Part shown: in pieces, positions 35,101 through 50,100 of the stretch
How the letters are laid out: the number at the start of each line of letters is the position of its first letter
Position numbering within the stretch: the first letter of the stretch is position 1
Source: Mactra quadrangularis
Taxonomy: Eukaryota; Mollusca; Bivalvia; Venerida; Mactridae
Length of the DNA stretch: 64,000 nt
NCBI GenBank assembly: GCA_025267735.1
Contig: CM046295.1
Location: 10,613,167-10,677,166 of the forward strand
Direction of reading: 5' to 3'
The notes under the pieces: generated by a model
Databases searched by the model: none
The model's input: only the letters and a program-made list of their open reading frames with translations
What the model was told of the DNA's origin: nothing
Made by a program: the position numbers and the translations under genes

Positions 35101-38100
35101 TTTGGGGCGAGTTACGGGCCCTTGTCTCCGCTCCATAGACTCTGTATATGTACTATATGTACATGCACATAGTAAAAAAACAGGTAAACAATGGTGACCG
35201 AGTTCCGGTTTCTGGCTCGGACCAAACCCAGAACGCCGACCCGGCGGCCCAGGTGTCGAACCGACCCGGCTAGGACCGGTTTTGGGGCGAGTTACGGGCC
35301 CTTGTCTCAACTCCATAGACTCTGTATATGTACTATATGTACATGCACATAGTAAAAAAATAGGTAAACAATGGTGACCTAGTTCCGGTTTCTGGCTCGG
35401 ACCCAACCCAGAACGCCGACCCGGCGGCCCGGTGTCGAACCGACCCGGCTAGGACCGGTTTTTTGGGGGAGTTACGGGCCCTTGTCTCCGCTCCATAGAC
35501 TCTGTATATGTACTATATGTACATGCACATAGTAAAAAAATAGGTAAACAATGGTGACCTAGTTCCGGTTTCTGGCTCGGACCCAACCCAGAACGCCGAC
35601 CCGGCGGCCCGGGTGTCGAACCGACCCGGCTAGGACCGGTTTTGGGGCGAGTTACTGGCCCTTGTCTCCGCTCCATAGACTCTGTATATGTACTATATGT
35701 ACATGCACATAGTAAAAAAATAGATAAACAATGGTGATCTAGTTCCGGTTTCTGGCTCGGACCCAACCCAGAACGCCGACCCGGCGGCCCGGGTGTCGAA
35801 CCGACCCGGCTAAGACCGGTTTTGGGGTGAGTTACGGGCCCTTGTCTCCGCTCCTTAGACTCTGTATATGTTCTATATGTACATGCACATAGTAAAAAAA
35901 TAGGTAAACAATGGTGACCTAGTTCCGGTTTCTGGCTCGAACCCAACCCAGAACGCCGACCCGGCGGCCCAGGTGTCGAACCGTTCCGGCTAGGACCGGT
36001 TTTGGGGCGAGTTACGGGCCCTTGTCTCCGCTCCATAGACTCTGTATATGTACTATATGTACATGCACATAGTAAAAAAATAGGTAAACAATGGTGACCT
36101 AGTTCCGGTTTCTGGTTCGGACCCTACCCAGAACGCCGACCCGGCGGCCCGGGTGTCGAACCGACCCGGCTAGGACCGGTTTTGGGGTGAGTTACGGGCC
36201 CTTGTCTCCGCTCCATAGACTCTGTATATGTACTATATGTACATGCACATAGTAAAAAGATATGTAAACAATGGTGACCTAGTTCAGGTTTCTGGCTCGG
36301 ACCCAACCCAGAACGCCGACCCGGCGGCCCGGGTGTCGAACCGACCCGACTAGGACCGGTTTTTGGCGAGTTACGGGCCCTTGTCTCCGCTCCATAGACT
36401 CTGTATATGTACTATATGTACATGCACATAGTAAAAAAATAGGTAAACAATGGTGACCTAGTTCCGGTTTCTGGCTCGAACCCAACCCAGAACGCCGACC
36501 CGGCGGCCCGGGTGTCGAACCGACCCGGCTAGGACCGGTTTTGGGGCGAGTTACGGGCCCTTGTCTCCGCTCCATAGACTCTGTATATGTACTATATGTA
36601 CATGCACATAGTAAAAAAATAGGTAAACAATGGTGACCTAGTTCCGGTTTCTGGCTCGGACCCAACCCAGAACGCCGACCCGGTGGCCCGGGTGTCAAAC
36701 CGACTCGGCTAGGACCGGTTTTGGGGCGAGTTATGGGCCCTTGTCTCTGCTCCATAGACTCTGTATATGTACTATATGTACATGCACATAGTAAAAAAAT
36801 AGGTAAACAATGGTGACCTAGTTCCGGTTTCTGGCTCGGACCCAACCCAGAACGCCGACCCGGCGGCCCGGGTGTCGAACCGACCCGGCTAGGACCGGTT
36901 TTGGGGCGAGTTACGGGCCCTTGTCTCCGCTCCATAGACTCTGTATATGTACTATATGTACATGAACATAGTAAAAAAATAGGTAAACAATGGTGACCTA
37001 GTTCCGGTTTCTGGCTCGGACCCAACCCAGAACGCCGACCCGGCGGCCCGGGTGTGTAACCGACCCGGCTAGGACCGGTTCTGGGGCGAGTTACGGGCCC
37101 TTGTCTCCGCTCCATAGACTCTGTATATGTACTATATGTACATGCACATAGTAAAAAAATAGGTAAACAATGGTGACCTAGTTCCGGTTTCTGGCTCGGA
37201 CCCAACCCAGAACGCCGACCCGGCGGCCCGGGTGTCGAACCGACCCGGCTAGGACCGGTTTTGGGACGAGTTACGGGCCCTTGTCTCTGCTCCAAACACT
37301 CTGTATATGTACTATATGTACATGCACATAGTAAAAAAATAGGTAAACAATGGTGACCTAGTTCCGGTTTCTGGCTCGGACCTAACCCAGAACGCCGACC
37401 CGGCGGCCCGGGTGTCGAACCAACCCGACTAGGACCGGTTTTGGGGCGAGTTACGGGCCCTTGTCTCCGCTCTATAGACTCTGTATATGTACTATATGTA
37501 CATGCACATAGTAAAAAAATAGGTAAACAATGGTGACCTAGTTCCGGTTTCTGGCTCGGACCCAACCCAGAACGCCGACCCGGCGGCACGGGTTTCGAAC
37601 CGACCCGGCTAGAACCGGTTTTGGGGCGAGTTACGGGCCCTTGTCTCCGCTCCATAGACTCTGTATATGTTCTATATGTACATGCACATATTAAAAAAAT
37701 AGGTAAACAATGCTGACCTAGTTCCGGTTTCTGGCTCGGACCCAACCCAGAACGCCGACCCGGCGGCCCGGGTGTCGAACCGACCCGGCTAGGACCGGTT
37801 TTGGGGCGAGTTACGGGCCCTTGTCTCCGCTCCATAGACTCTGTATATGTACTATATGTACATGCACATAGTAAAAAAATAGGTAAACAATGGTGACATA
37901 GTTCCGGTTTCTGGCTCGGACCCAACCCAGAACGCCGACCCGGTTGCCCGGGTGTCGAACCAACCCGGCTAGGACCGGTTTTGGGGCGAGTTACGGGCCC
38001 TTGTCTCCGCTCTATAGACTCTGTATATGTACTATATGTACATGCACATAGTAAAAAAATAGGTAAACAATGGTGACCTAGTTCCGGTTTCTGGCTCGGA

Positions 38101-41100
38101 CCCAACCCAGAACGCCGACCCGGCGGCCCGGGTGTCGAACCGACCCGGCTAGGACCGGTTTTGGGGCGAGTTACGGGCCCTTGTCTCCGCTCCATAGACT
38201 CTGTATATGTACTATATGTACATGCACATAGTAAAAAAATAGGTAAACAATGGTGACCTAGTTCCAGGTTTCTGGCTCGGACCCAACCCAGAACGCCGAC
38301 CCGGCGGCCCGGATGTCAAACCGACCCGGCTAGGACCGGTTTTGGGGCGAGTTATGGGCCCTTGTCTCCGCTCCATAGACTCTGTATATGTACTATATGT
38401 ACATGCACATAGAAAAAAAATAGGTAAACAATGGTGACCTAGTTCCGGTTTCTGGCTCGGACCCAACCCAGAACGCCGACCCGGCGGCCCGGGTGTCGAA
38501 CCGACCCGGCTAGGACCGGTTTTGGGGCGAGTTACGGGCCCTTGTCTCCGCTCCATAGACTCTGTATATGTACTATATGTACATGCACATAGTAAAAAAA
38601 TAGGTAAACAATGGTGACCTAGTTCCGGTTTCTGGCTCGGACCCAAACCAGAACGCCGACCCGGCGGCCCGGGTGTGTAACCGACCCGGCTAGGACCGGT
38701 TTTGGGGCGAGTTACGGGCCCTTGTCTCCGCTCCATAGACTCTGTATATGTACTATATGTACATGCACATAGTAAAAAAATAGGTAAACAATGGTGACCT
38801 AGTTCCGGTTTCTGGCTCGGACCCAACCCAGAACGCCGACCCGGCGGCCCGGGTGTCGAACCGACCCGGCTAGGACCGGTTTTGGGGCGAGTTACGGGCC
38901 CTTGTCTCTGCTCCAAACACTCTGTATATGTACTATATGTACATGCACATAGTAAAAAAATAGGTAAACAATGGTGACCTAGTTCCGGTTTCTGGCTCGG
39001 ACCCAACCCAGAACGCCGACCCGGCGGCCCGGGTGTCGAACCGACCCGGCTAGGACCGGTTTTGGGGCGAGTTACGGTCCCTTGTCTCCGCTCCATAGAC
39101 TCTGTATATGTTCTATATGTACATGCACATAGTAAAAAAATAGGTAAACAATGGTGACCTAGTTCCGGTTTCTGGCTCGGACCCAAACCAGAACGCCGAC
39201 CCGGCGGCCCGGGTGTCGAACCGACCCGGCTAGGACCGGTTTTGGGGCGAGTTACGGGCCCTTGTCTCCGCTCCATAGACTCTGTATATGTACTATATGT
39301 ACATGCACATAGTAAAAAAATAGGTAAACAATGGTGACCTAGTTCCGGTTTCTGGCTCGGACCCAACCCAGAACGCCGACCCGGCGGCCCGGGTGTCGAA
39401 CCGACCCGGCTAAGACCGGTTTTGGGGTGAGTTACGGGCCCTTGTCTCCGCTCCATAAACTCTGTATATGTACTATATGTACATGCACATAGTAAAAAAA
39501 TAGGTAAACAATGGTGACTTAGTTCCGGTTTCTGGCTCGGACCCAACCAAGAACGCCGACCCGGCGGCCCGGGTGTCGAACCGACCCGGCTAGGACCGGT
39601 TTTGGGGCGAGTTACGGGCCCTTGTCTCCGCTCCATAGACTCTGTATATGTACTATATGTACATGCACATAGTAAAAAAATAGGCAAACAATGGTGACCT
39701 AGTTCCGGTTTCTGGTTCGGACCCTACCCAGAACGCCGACCCGGCGGCCCGGGTGTCGAACCGACCCGGCTAGGACCGGTTTTGGGGCGAGTTACGGGCC
39801 CTTGTCTCCGCTCCATAGACTCTGTATATGTACTATATGTACATGCACATAGTAAAAAAATAGGTAAACAATGGTGACCTAGTTCCGGTTTCTGGCTCGG
39901 ACCCAACCCATAACGCCGACCCGGCGGCCCGGGTGTCGAACCGACCCGGCTAGGACCGGTTTTTTGGGCGAGTTACGGGCCCTTGTCTCTGCTCCATAGA
40001 CTCTGTATATGTACTATATGTACATGCACATAGTAAAAAAATAGGTAAACAATGGTGACCTAGTTCCGGTTTCTGGCTCGGACCCAACCCAGAACGCCGA
40101 CCCGGCGGCCCGGGTGTCGAACCGACCCGGCTAGGACCGGTTTTGGGGCGAGTGACGGGCCCTTGTCTCCGCTCCATAGACTCTGTATATGTACTATATG
40201 TACATGCACATAGTAAAAAAATAGGTAAACAATGGTGACCTAGTTCCGGTTTCTGGCTCGGACCCAACCCAGAACGCCGACCCGGCGGCCAGGGTGTCGA
40301 ACCGACCCGGCTAGGACCGGTTTTTTGGGCGAGTTACGGGCCCTTGTCTCCGCTCCATAGACTCTGTATATGTACTTAATGTAGATGCACATAGTAAAAA
40401 AATAGGTAAACAATGGTGACCTAGTTCCGGTTTCTGGCTCGGACCCAACCCAGAACGCCGACCCGGCGGCCCGGGTTTCGAACCGACCCGGCTAGGACCG
40501 GTTTTGGGGCGAGTTACGGGCCCTTGTCTCCGCTCCATAGACTCTGTATATGTACTATATGTACATGCACATAGTAAAAAAATAGGTAAACAATGGTGAC
40601 CTAGTTCCGGTTTCTGGCTCGGACCCAACCCAGACCGCCGACCCGGCGGCCCGGGTGTCGAACCGACCCGGCTAGGACCGGTTTTGGGGCGAGTTACGGG
40701 CCCTTGTCTCCGCTCCATAGACTCTGTATATGTACTATATGTACATGCACATAGTAAAAAAATAGGTAAACAATGGTGACCTAGTTCAGGTTTCTGGCTC
40801 AGACCCAACCCAGAACGCCGACCCGGCGGCCCGGGTGTCGAACCGACCCGGCTAGGACCGGTTTTGGGGCGAGTTACGGGCCCTTGTCTCTGCTCCAAAC
40901 ACTCTGTATATGTACTATATGTACATGTACATAGTAAAAAAATAGGTAAACAATGGTGACCTAGTTCCGGTTTCTGGCTCGGACCTAACCCAGAACGCCG
41001 ACCCGGCGGCCCGGGTGTCGAACCAACCCGGCTAGGACCGGTTTTGGGGCGAGTTACGGGCCCTTGTCTCCGCTCTATAGACTCTGTATATGTACTATAT

Positions 41101-44100
41101 GTACATGCACATAGTAAAAAAATAGGTAAACAATGGTGACCTAGTTCCGGTTTCTGGCTCGGACCCAACCCAGAACGCCGACCCGGCTGCCCGGGTGTCG
41201 AACCGACCCGGCTAGGACCGGTTTTGGGGCGAGTTACGGGCCCTTTTCTCTGCTCCATAGACTCTGTATATATACTATATGTACATGCACATAGTAAAAA
41301 AATAGGTAAACAATGGTGACCTAGTTCCGGTTTCTGGCTCGGACCCAACCCAGAACGCCAACCCGGCGGCCCGGGTGTCGAACCGACCCGGCTAGGATCG
41401 GTTTTGGGGCGAGTTACGGGCCCTTGTCTCCGCTCCATAGACTCTGTATATGTACTATATGTACATGCACATAGTAAAAAAATAGGTAAACAATGGTGAC
41501 CTAGTTCCGGTTTCTGGCTCGGACCCAACCCAGAACGCCGACCCGGCGGACCGGGTGTCGAACCGACCCGGCTAAGACCGGTTTTGTGTTGTGAGTTACG
41601 GGCCCTTGTCTCCGCTCCATAGACTCTGTATATGTACTATATGTACATGCACATAGTAAAAAAATAAGTAAACAATGGTGACTTAGTTCCGGTTTCTGGC
41701 TCGGACCCAACCCAGAACGCCGACCCGGCGGCCTGGGTGTCGAACCGACCCGGCTAGGACCGGTTTTGGGGCGAGTTACGGGCCCTTGTCTCCGCTCCAT
41801 AGACTCTGTATATGTACTATATGTACATGCACATAGTAAAAAAATAGGTAAACAATGGTGACCTAGTTCCGGTTTCTGGTTCGGACCCTACCCAGAACGC
41901 CGACCCGGCGGCCCGGGTGTCGAACCGACCCGGCTAGGACCGGTTTTGGGGTGAGTTACGGGCCCTTGTCTCCGCTCCATAGACTCTGTATATGTACTAT
42001 ATGTACATGCACATAGTAAAAAAATAGGTAAACAATGGTGACCTAGTTCAGGTTTCTGGCTCGGACCCAACCCAGAACGCCGACCCGGCGGCCCGGGTGT
42101 CGAACCGACCCGACTAGGACCGGTTTTTGGGCGAGTTACGGGCCCTTGTCTCCGCTCCATAGACTCTGTATATGTACTATATGTACATGCACATAGTAAA
42201 AAAATAGGTAAACAATGGTGACCTAGTTCCGGTTTCTGGCTCGGACCCAACCCAGAACGCCGACCCGGCGGCCCAGGTGTCGAACCGACCCGGCGAGGAC
42301 CGGTTTTGGGGCGAGTTACGGGCCCTTGTCTCCGCTCCATAGACTCTGTATATGTACTATATGTACATGCACATAGTAAAAAAATAGGTAAACAATGGTG
42401 ACCTAGTTCCGGTTTCTGGCTCGGACCCAATCCATAACGCCGACCCGGCGGCCCGGGTGTCGAACCGACCCGGCTAGGACCGGTTTTTTGGGCGAGTTAC
42501 GGGCCCTTGTCTCCGCTCCATAGACTCTGTATATGTACTATATGTACATGCACATAGTAAAAAAATAGGTAAACAATGGTGACCTAGTTCCGGTTTCTGG
42601 CTCGGACCCAACCCAGAACGCCGACCCGGCGGCCCGGGTGTCGAACCGACCCGGCTAGGACCGGTTTTGGGGCGAGTTACGGGCCCTTGTCTCCGCTCCA
42701 TAGACTCTGTATATGTACTATATGTACATGCACATAGTAAAAAAATAGGTAAACAATGGTGACCTAGTTCAAGTTTCTGGCTCGGACCCAACCCAGAACG
42801 CCGACCCGGCGGCCCGGGTGTCGAACCGACCCGGCTAGGACCGGTTTTGGGGCGAGTTACGGGCCCTTGTCTCCGCTCCATAGACTCTGTATATGTACTA
42901 TATGTACATGCACATAGTAAAAAAATAGGTAAACAATGGTGACCTAGTTCAGGTTTCTGGCTCGGACCCAACCCAGAACGCCGACCCGGCGGCCCGGGTG
43001 TCGAACCGACCCGACTAGGACCGGTTTTTGGGCGAGTTACGGGCCCTTGTCTCCGCTCCATAGACTCTGTATATGTACTATATGTACATGCACATAGTAA
43101 AAAAATAGGTAAACAATGGTGACCTAGTTCCGGTTTCTGGCTCGGACCCAACCCAGAACGCCGACCCGGCGGCCCAGGTGTCGAACCGACCCGGCGAGGA
43201 CCGGTTTTGGGGCGAGTTACGGGCCCTTGTCTCCGCTCCATAGACTCTGTATATGTACTATATGTACATGCACATAGTAAAAAAATAGGTAAACAATGGT
43301 GACCTAGTTCCGGTTTCTGGCTCGGACCCAATCCATAACGCCGACCCGGCGGCCCGGGTGTCGAACCGACCCGGCTAGGACCGGTTTTTTCGGCGAGTTA
43401 CGGGCCCTTGTCTCCGCTCCATAGACTCTGTATATGTACTATATGTACATGCACATAGTAAAAAAATAGGTAAACAATGGTGACCTAGTTCCGGTTTCTG
43501 GCTCGGACCCAACCCAGAACGCCGTCCCGGCGGCCCGGATATCGAACCGACCCGGCTAGGACCGGTTTTGGGGCGTGTTACGGGCCCTTGTCTCCGCTCC
43601 ATAGACTCTGTATATGTACTATATGTACATGCACATAGTAAAAAAATAGGTAAACAATGGTGACCTAGTTCAAGTTTCTGGCTCGGACCCAACCCAGAAT
43701 GCCGACCCGGCGGCCCGGGTGTCGAACCGACCCGGCTAGGACCGGTTTTGGGGCGAGTTACGGGCCCTTGTCTCCGCTCCATAGACTCTGTATATGTACT
43801 ATATGTCTCGGGTCCAACCCAGAACGCTGACCCGGCGACCTGGGTGTCGTACCGACCCGGCTAGGGACCGGTTTTGGGGCGAGTTACGGGCCAATGTCTC
43901 CGCTACATAGACTCTGTATATGTACTATATGTACATGCACATAGTAAAAAAATAGGTAAACAATGGTGACCTAGTTCCAGTTTCTGGTTCGGACCCAACC
44001 CAGAACGCCGTCCCGGCGGCCCGGATATCGAACCGACCCGGCTAGGACCGGTTTTGGGGCGTGTTACGGGCCCTTGTCTCCGCTCCATTGACTCTGTATA

Positions 44101-47100
44101 TGTACTATATGTACATGCACATAGTAAAAAAATAGGTAAACAATGGTGACCTAGTTCCGGTTTCTGGCTCGAACCCAACCCAGAATGCCGACCCGGCGGC
44201 CCGGGTGTCGAACCGACCCGGCTAGGACCGGTTTTGGGGTGAGTTACGGGCCCTTGTCTCCGCTCCATATACTCTGTATATGTACTATATGTACATGCAC
44301 ATAGTAAAAAAATAGGTAAACAATGGTGACCTAGTTCCGGTTTCTGGCTCGGACCCAACCCAGAACGCCGACCCGGCGGCCCGGGTGTCGAACCGACCCG
44401 GCTAGGACCGGTTTTGTGGCGAGTTACGGGCCCTTGTCTCCGCTCCATAGACTCTGTATATGTACTATATGTACATGCACATAGTAAAAAAATAGGTAAA
44501 CAATGGTGACCTAGTTCTAGTTTCTGGCTCGGACCCAACCCAGAACGCCGACCCGGCGGCCTGGGTGGCGAACCGACCCGGCTATGACCGGTTTTGGGGC
44601 GAGTTACGGGCCCTTGTCTCCGCTCCATAGACTCTGTTTATTATGTACTATATGTACATGCACATAGTAAAAAAATAGGTAAAACAATGGTGACCTAGTT
44701 CCGGTTTCTTGGCTGGGACCCAACCCAGAACGCAGATCCGGCGGCCCGGGTGTCGACCGACCCGGCTAGGACCGGTTTTGGGGCGAGTTACGGGCCCTTG
44801 TCTCCGCTCCATAGACTCTGTATATGTACTATAAGTACATGCACATAGTAAAAAAATAGGTAAACAATGGTGACCTAGTTCCGGTTATCTGGCTCGGACC
44901 AAACCCAGAACGCCGACCCGGCGGCCCCGGGTGTCGAACCGACCCGGCTAGGACCGGTTTTGGGGCGAGTTACGGGCCCTTGTCTCCGCTCCATAGACTC
45001 TGTATATGTACTATATTTACATGCACATAGTAAAAAAATAGGTAAACAATGGTCACCTAGTTCCGGTTTCTGGCTCGGACCCAACCCAGAACGCCGACCC
45101 GGCGGCCCGGGTGTCAAACCGACCCCGGCTAGGACCGGTTTTGGGGCGAGTTACGGGCCCTTGTCTCCGCTCCATAGACTCTGTATATGTACTATATGTA
45201 CATGCACATAGTAAAAAAATAGGTAAACAATGGTGACCTAGTTCCGGTTTCTGCTCGGACCCAACCCAGAACGCCGGACCCGGCCGCCCGGGTGTCGAAC
45301 CGACGCCGGCTAGGACCGGTTTTGGGGCGAGTTACGGGCCCTTGTCTCCGCTCCATAGACTCTGTATATGTACCATATGTACATGCACATAGTAAAAAAA
45401 TAGGTAAACAATGGTGACCTAGTTCTGGTTTCTGGCTCGGACCCAACCCAGAACGCCGACCCGGCGGCCCGGGTGTCGAACCGACCCGGCTAGGACCGGT
45501 TTTTGGGCGAGTTACGGGCCCTTGTCTCCGCTCCATAGACTCTGTATATGTACTATATGTACATGCACATAGTAAAAAAAATAGGTAAACAATGGTGACC
45601 TAGTTCCGGTTTCTGTCTCGGACCCAACCCAGAACGCCGACCCGGCGGCCCGGGTGTCGAACCGACCCGGCTAGGACCGGTTTTGGGGCGAGTTACGGGC
45701 ACTTGTCTCCGCTCCATAGACTCTGTATATGTACTATATGTACATGCACATTGTAAAAAAATAGGTAAACAATGGTGACCTAGTTCCGGTTTCTGGCTCG
45801 GACCCAACCCAAAACGCCGACCCGGCGGCCCGGGTGTCGAACCGACCTGGCTAGGACCGGTTTTGGGGCGAGTTACGGGCCCTTGTCTCCGCTCCATAGA
45901 CTCTGTATATGTACTATATGTACATGCACATAATAAAAAAATAGGTAAACAATGGGGACCTAGTTCCCGTTTCTGGCTCGGACCCAACCCAGAACGCCGA
46001 CCCGGCGGCCCGGGTGTCGAACCGATCCGGCTAGGACCGGTTTTGGGGCGAGTTACGGGCCCTTGTCTCCGCTCCATAGACTCTGTATATGTACAATATG
46101 TACATGCACATAGTAAAAAAATAAGTAAACAATGGTGACCTAGTTCCGGTATCTGGTTCGGACCCAACCCAGAACGCCGACCCGGCGGCCCGGGTGTCGA
46201 ACCGACCCGGCTAGGACCGGTTTTGGGGTGAGTTACGGGCCCTTGTCTCCGCTCCATAGACTCTGTATATGTACTATATGTACATGCACATAGTAAAAAG
46301 ATAGGTAAACAATGGTGACCTAGTTCCGGTTTCTGGCTCGGACCCAACCCAGAACGCCGACCCGGCGGCCCGGGTGTCGAACCGACCCGGCTATGACCGG
46401 TTTTGGGGCGATTTACGGGCCCTTGTCTCCGCTCCATAGACTCTGTATATTATGTACTATATGTACATGCACATAGTAAAAAAATAGGTAAACAATGGTG
46501 ACCTAGTTCCGGTTTCTGGCTGGGACCCAACCCAGAACGCAGATCCGGCGGCCCGGGTGTCGAACCGACCCGGCTAGGACCGGTTTTGGGGCGAGTTACG
46601 GGCCCTTGTCTCCGCTCCATAGACTCTGTATATGTACTATATGTACATGCATATAGTAAAAAAAATAGGTAAACAATGGTGACCTAGTTCCGGTTTCTGG
46701 CTCGGACCCAACCCAGAACGCCGACCCGGCGGCCCGGGTGTCGAACCGACCCGGCTAGGACCGGTTTTGGGGCGAGTTACGGGCCCTTGTCTCCGCTCCA
46801 TAGACTATGTATATGTACTATATGTACATGCACATAGTAAAAAAATATGTAAACAATGGTCACCTAGTTCCGGTTTCTGGCTCGGACCCAACCCAGAACG
46901 CCGACCCGGCGGCCCGGGTGTCAAACCGACCCGGCTAGGACCGGTTTTGGGGCGAGTTACGGGCCCTTGTCTCCGCTCCATAGACTCTGTATATGTACTA
47001 TATGTACATGCACATAGTAAAAAAATAGGTAAACAATTGGTGACCTAGTTCCGGTTTCTGGCTCGGACCCAACCCAGAACGCCGACCCGACGGCCCGGGT

Positions 47101-50100
47101 GTCGAACCGACCCGGCTAGGACCGGTTTTTGGGCGAGTTACGGGCCCTTGTCTCCGCTCCATAGACACTGTATATGTACTATATGTACATGCACACAGTA
47201 AAAAAATAGGTAAACAATGGTGACCTAGTTCCGGTTTCTGGCTCGGACCGAACCCAAGAACGCCGACCCGCGGCCCGGGTGTCGAACCGACCCGGCTAGG
47301 ACCAGTTTTGGGGCGAGTTACGGGCCCTTGTCTCCGCTCCATAGACTCTGTATATATGTACTATATGTACATGCACATAGTAAAAAAATAGGTAAACAAT
47401 GGTGACCTAGTTCCGGTTTCTGGCTCGGACCCAACCCGGCACGCCGACCCGGCGGTCCGGGTGTCGAACCGACCCGGCTAGGACCGGTTTTGGGGCGAGT
47501 TACGGGCCCTTGTCTCCGCTCCATAGACTCTGTATATGCGCAATATGTACATGCACATAGTAAAAAAATAGGTAAACAATGGTGACCTAGTTCCGGTTTC
47601 TGGCTCGGACTCAACCCAGAAAGCCGACCCGGCGGACCGGGTGTCGAACCGACCCGGCTAAGACCGGTTTTTGGGCGAGTTACGGGCCCTTGTCTCCGCT
47701 CCATTGACTCTGTATATGTTACTATATGTACATGCACATAGTAAAAAAATAGGTAAACAATGGTGACCTAGTTCTGGTTTCTGGCTCGGACCCACCCCAG
47801 AACGCCGACCCGGCGGCCCGGGTGTCGAACCGACCCGGCTAAGACCGGTTTTGGGGCGAGTTACGGGCCCTTGTCTCCGCTCCATAGACTCTGTATATGT
47901 ACTATATGTACATGCACATAGTAAAAAAATAGGTAAACAATTGTGACCTAGTTCCGGTTTCTGGCTCGGACCCAACCCATAACGCCGACCCGGTGTCCCG
48001 GGTGTCGAACCGACCCGGCTAGAACCAGTTTTGGGGCGAGTTACGGGCCCTTGTTTCCGCTCCATAGACTCTGTATATGTACTATATGCACATGCACATA
48101 GTAAAAAAATAGGTAAACAATGGTGACCTAGTTCCGGTTTCTGGCTCGGACCCAACCCAGAACGCCGACCCGGCGGCCCGGGTGTCGAACCGACGCGGCT
48201 AGGACCGGTTTTGGGGCGAGTTACGGGCCCTTGTCTCCGCTCCATAGACTCTGTATATGTACTATATGTACATGCACATAGTAAAAAAATAGGTAAACAA
48301 TGGTGACCTAGTTCCGGTTTCTGGCTCGGACCCAACCCAGAAAGCCGACCCGGCGGCCCGGGTGTCGAACCGACCCAGCTAGGAACGGTTTTGGGGCGAG
48401 TTACTGGCCCTTGTCTCCTCTCCATAGACTCTGTATATGTACAATATGTGCATGCACATAGTAAAAAAATAGGTAAACAATGGTGACCTAGTTCCGGTTT
48501 CTGCTGGCGACCGAACCTAGAAACGCCGACACCGGCGGCCCGGGTGTCGAACCGACCCGGCTAGGGACCGGTTTTGGGGCGAGTTTACGGGCCCTTGTCT
48601 CCGCTCCATAGACTCTGTATATGTGCTATATGTACATGCACATAGTAAAAAAATAGGTAAGCAATGGTGACCTAGTTCCGGTTTCTGGCTCGGACCCAAC
48701 CCAGAACGCCGACCCAGCGGCCCGGGTGTCGAACCGACCCGACTAGGACCGGTTTTTGGGCGAGTTACGGGCCCTTGTCTCGGCTCCATAGACTCTGTAT
48801 ATGTACTATATGTACATGCACATAGTAAAAAAATAGGTAAACAATGGTGACCTAGTTCCGGTTTCTGGCTCGGACCCAACCCAGAACGCCGACCCGGCGG
48901 CCCGGGTATCGAACCGACGCGGCTAGGACCGGTTTTGGGGCGAGTTACGGGCCCTTGTCTCCGCTCCATAGACTCTGTATATGTACTATATGTACATGCA
49001 CATAGTAAAAAAATAGGTAAACAATGGTGACCTAGTTCCGGTTTCTGGCTCGGACCCAACCCTGAACGCCGCCCCGGCGGCCCGGGTGTCGAACCGACCC
49101 GGCTAGGACCGGTTTTGGGGTGAGTTACGGGCCCTTGTCTCCGCTCCATAGACTCTGTATATGTACTATATGTACATGCACATAGTAAAAAGATAGGTAA
49201 ACAATGGTGACCTAGTTCCGGTTTCTGGCTCGGACCCAACCCAGAACGCCGACTTGGCGGCCCGGGTGTCGAACCGACCCGGCTATGACCGGTTTTGGGG
49301 CGAGTTACTGGCCCTTGTCTCCGCTCCATAGACTCTGTATATGTACTATATGTACATGCACATAGTAAAAAAATAGGTAAACAATGGTGACCTAGTTTCG
49401 GTTTCTGGCTCAGATCCAACCCAGAACGCCGACTCGGCGGCCCGGGTGTCGAACCGACCCGGCTAGGACCGGTTTTGGGGCGAGTTACCGGCCTTTGTCT
49501 CCGCTCCATAGACTCTGTATATGTACTATATGTACATGCACATAGTAAAAAAATAGGTAAACAATGGTGACGTAGTTCTAGTTTCTGGCTCGGACTCAAC
49601 CCAGAACGCCGACCCGGCGGCCCGGGTGGCGAACCGACCCGGCTATGACAGGTTTTGGGGCGAGTTACGGGCCCTTGTCTCCGCTCCATAGACTCTGTAT
49701 ATTATGTACTATATGTACATGCACATAGTAAAAAATAGGTAAACAATGGGGACCTAGTTCCGGTTTCTGGCTCGGACCCAACCCAGAACGCCAACCCGGC
49801 GGCCCGGGTGTCGAACCGACCCGGCTAGGACCGGTTTTGGGGCGAGTTACGGGCCCTTGTCTCCGCTCCATAGACTCTGTATATGTACTATATGTACATG
49901 CATATAGTAAAAAAATAGGTAAACAATGGTGACCTAGTTCCGGTTTCTGGCTCGGACCCAACCCAGAACGCCGACCCGGCGGCCCGGGTGTCGAAACCGA
50001 CCCGGCTAGGACCGGTTTTGGGGCGAGTTACGGGCCCTTGTCTCCGCTCCATAGACTCTGTATATGTACTATATGTACATGCATATAGAAAAAAATAGGT

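Noticed and set aside
36279..38195. 638-codon minus-strand frame (and the similar 525-, 491- and 405-codon frames) as genes
   Set aside because: They are frames running through 180-bp satellite units. They share no common start or end, break at random indels, and follow from a unit length divisible by three.
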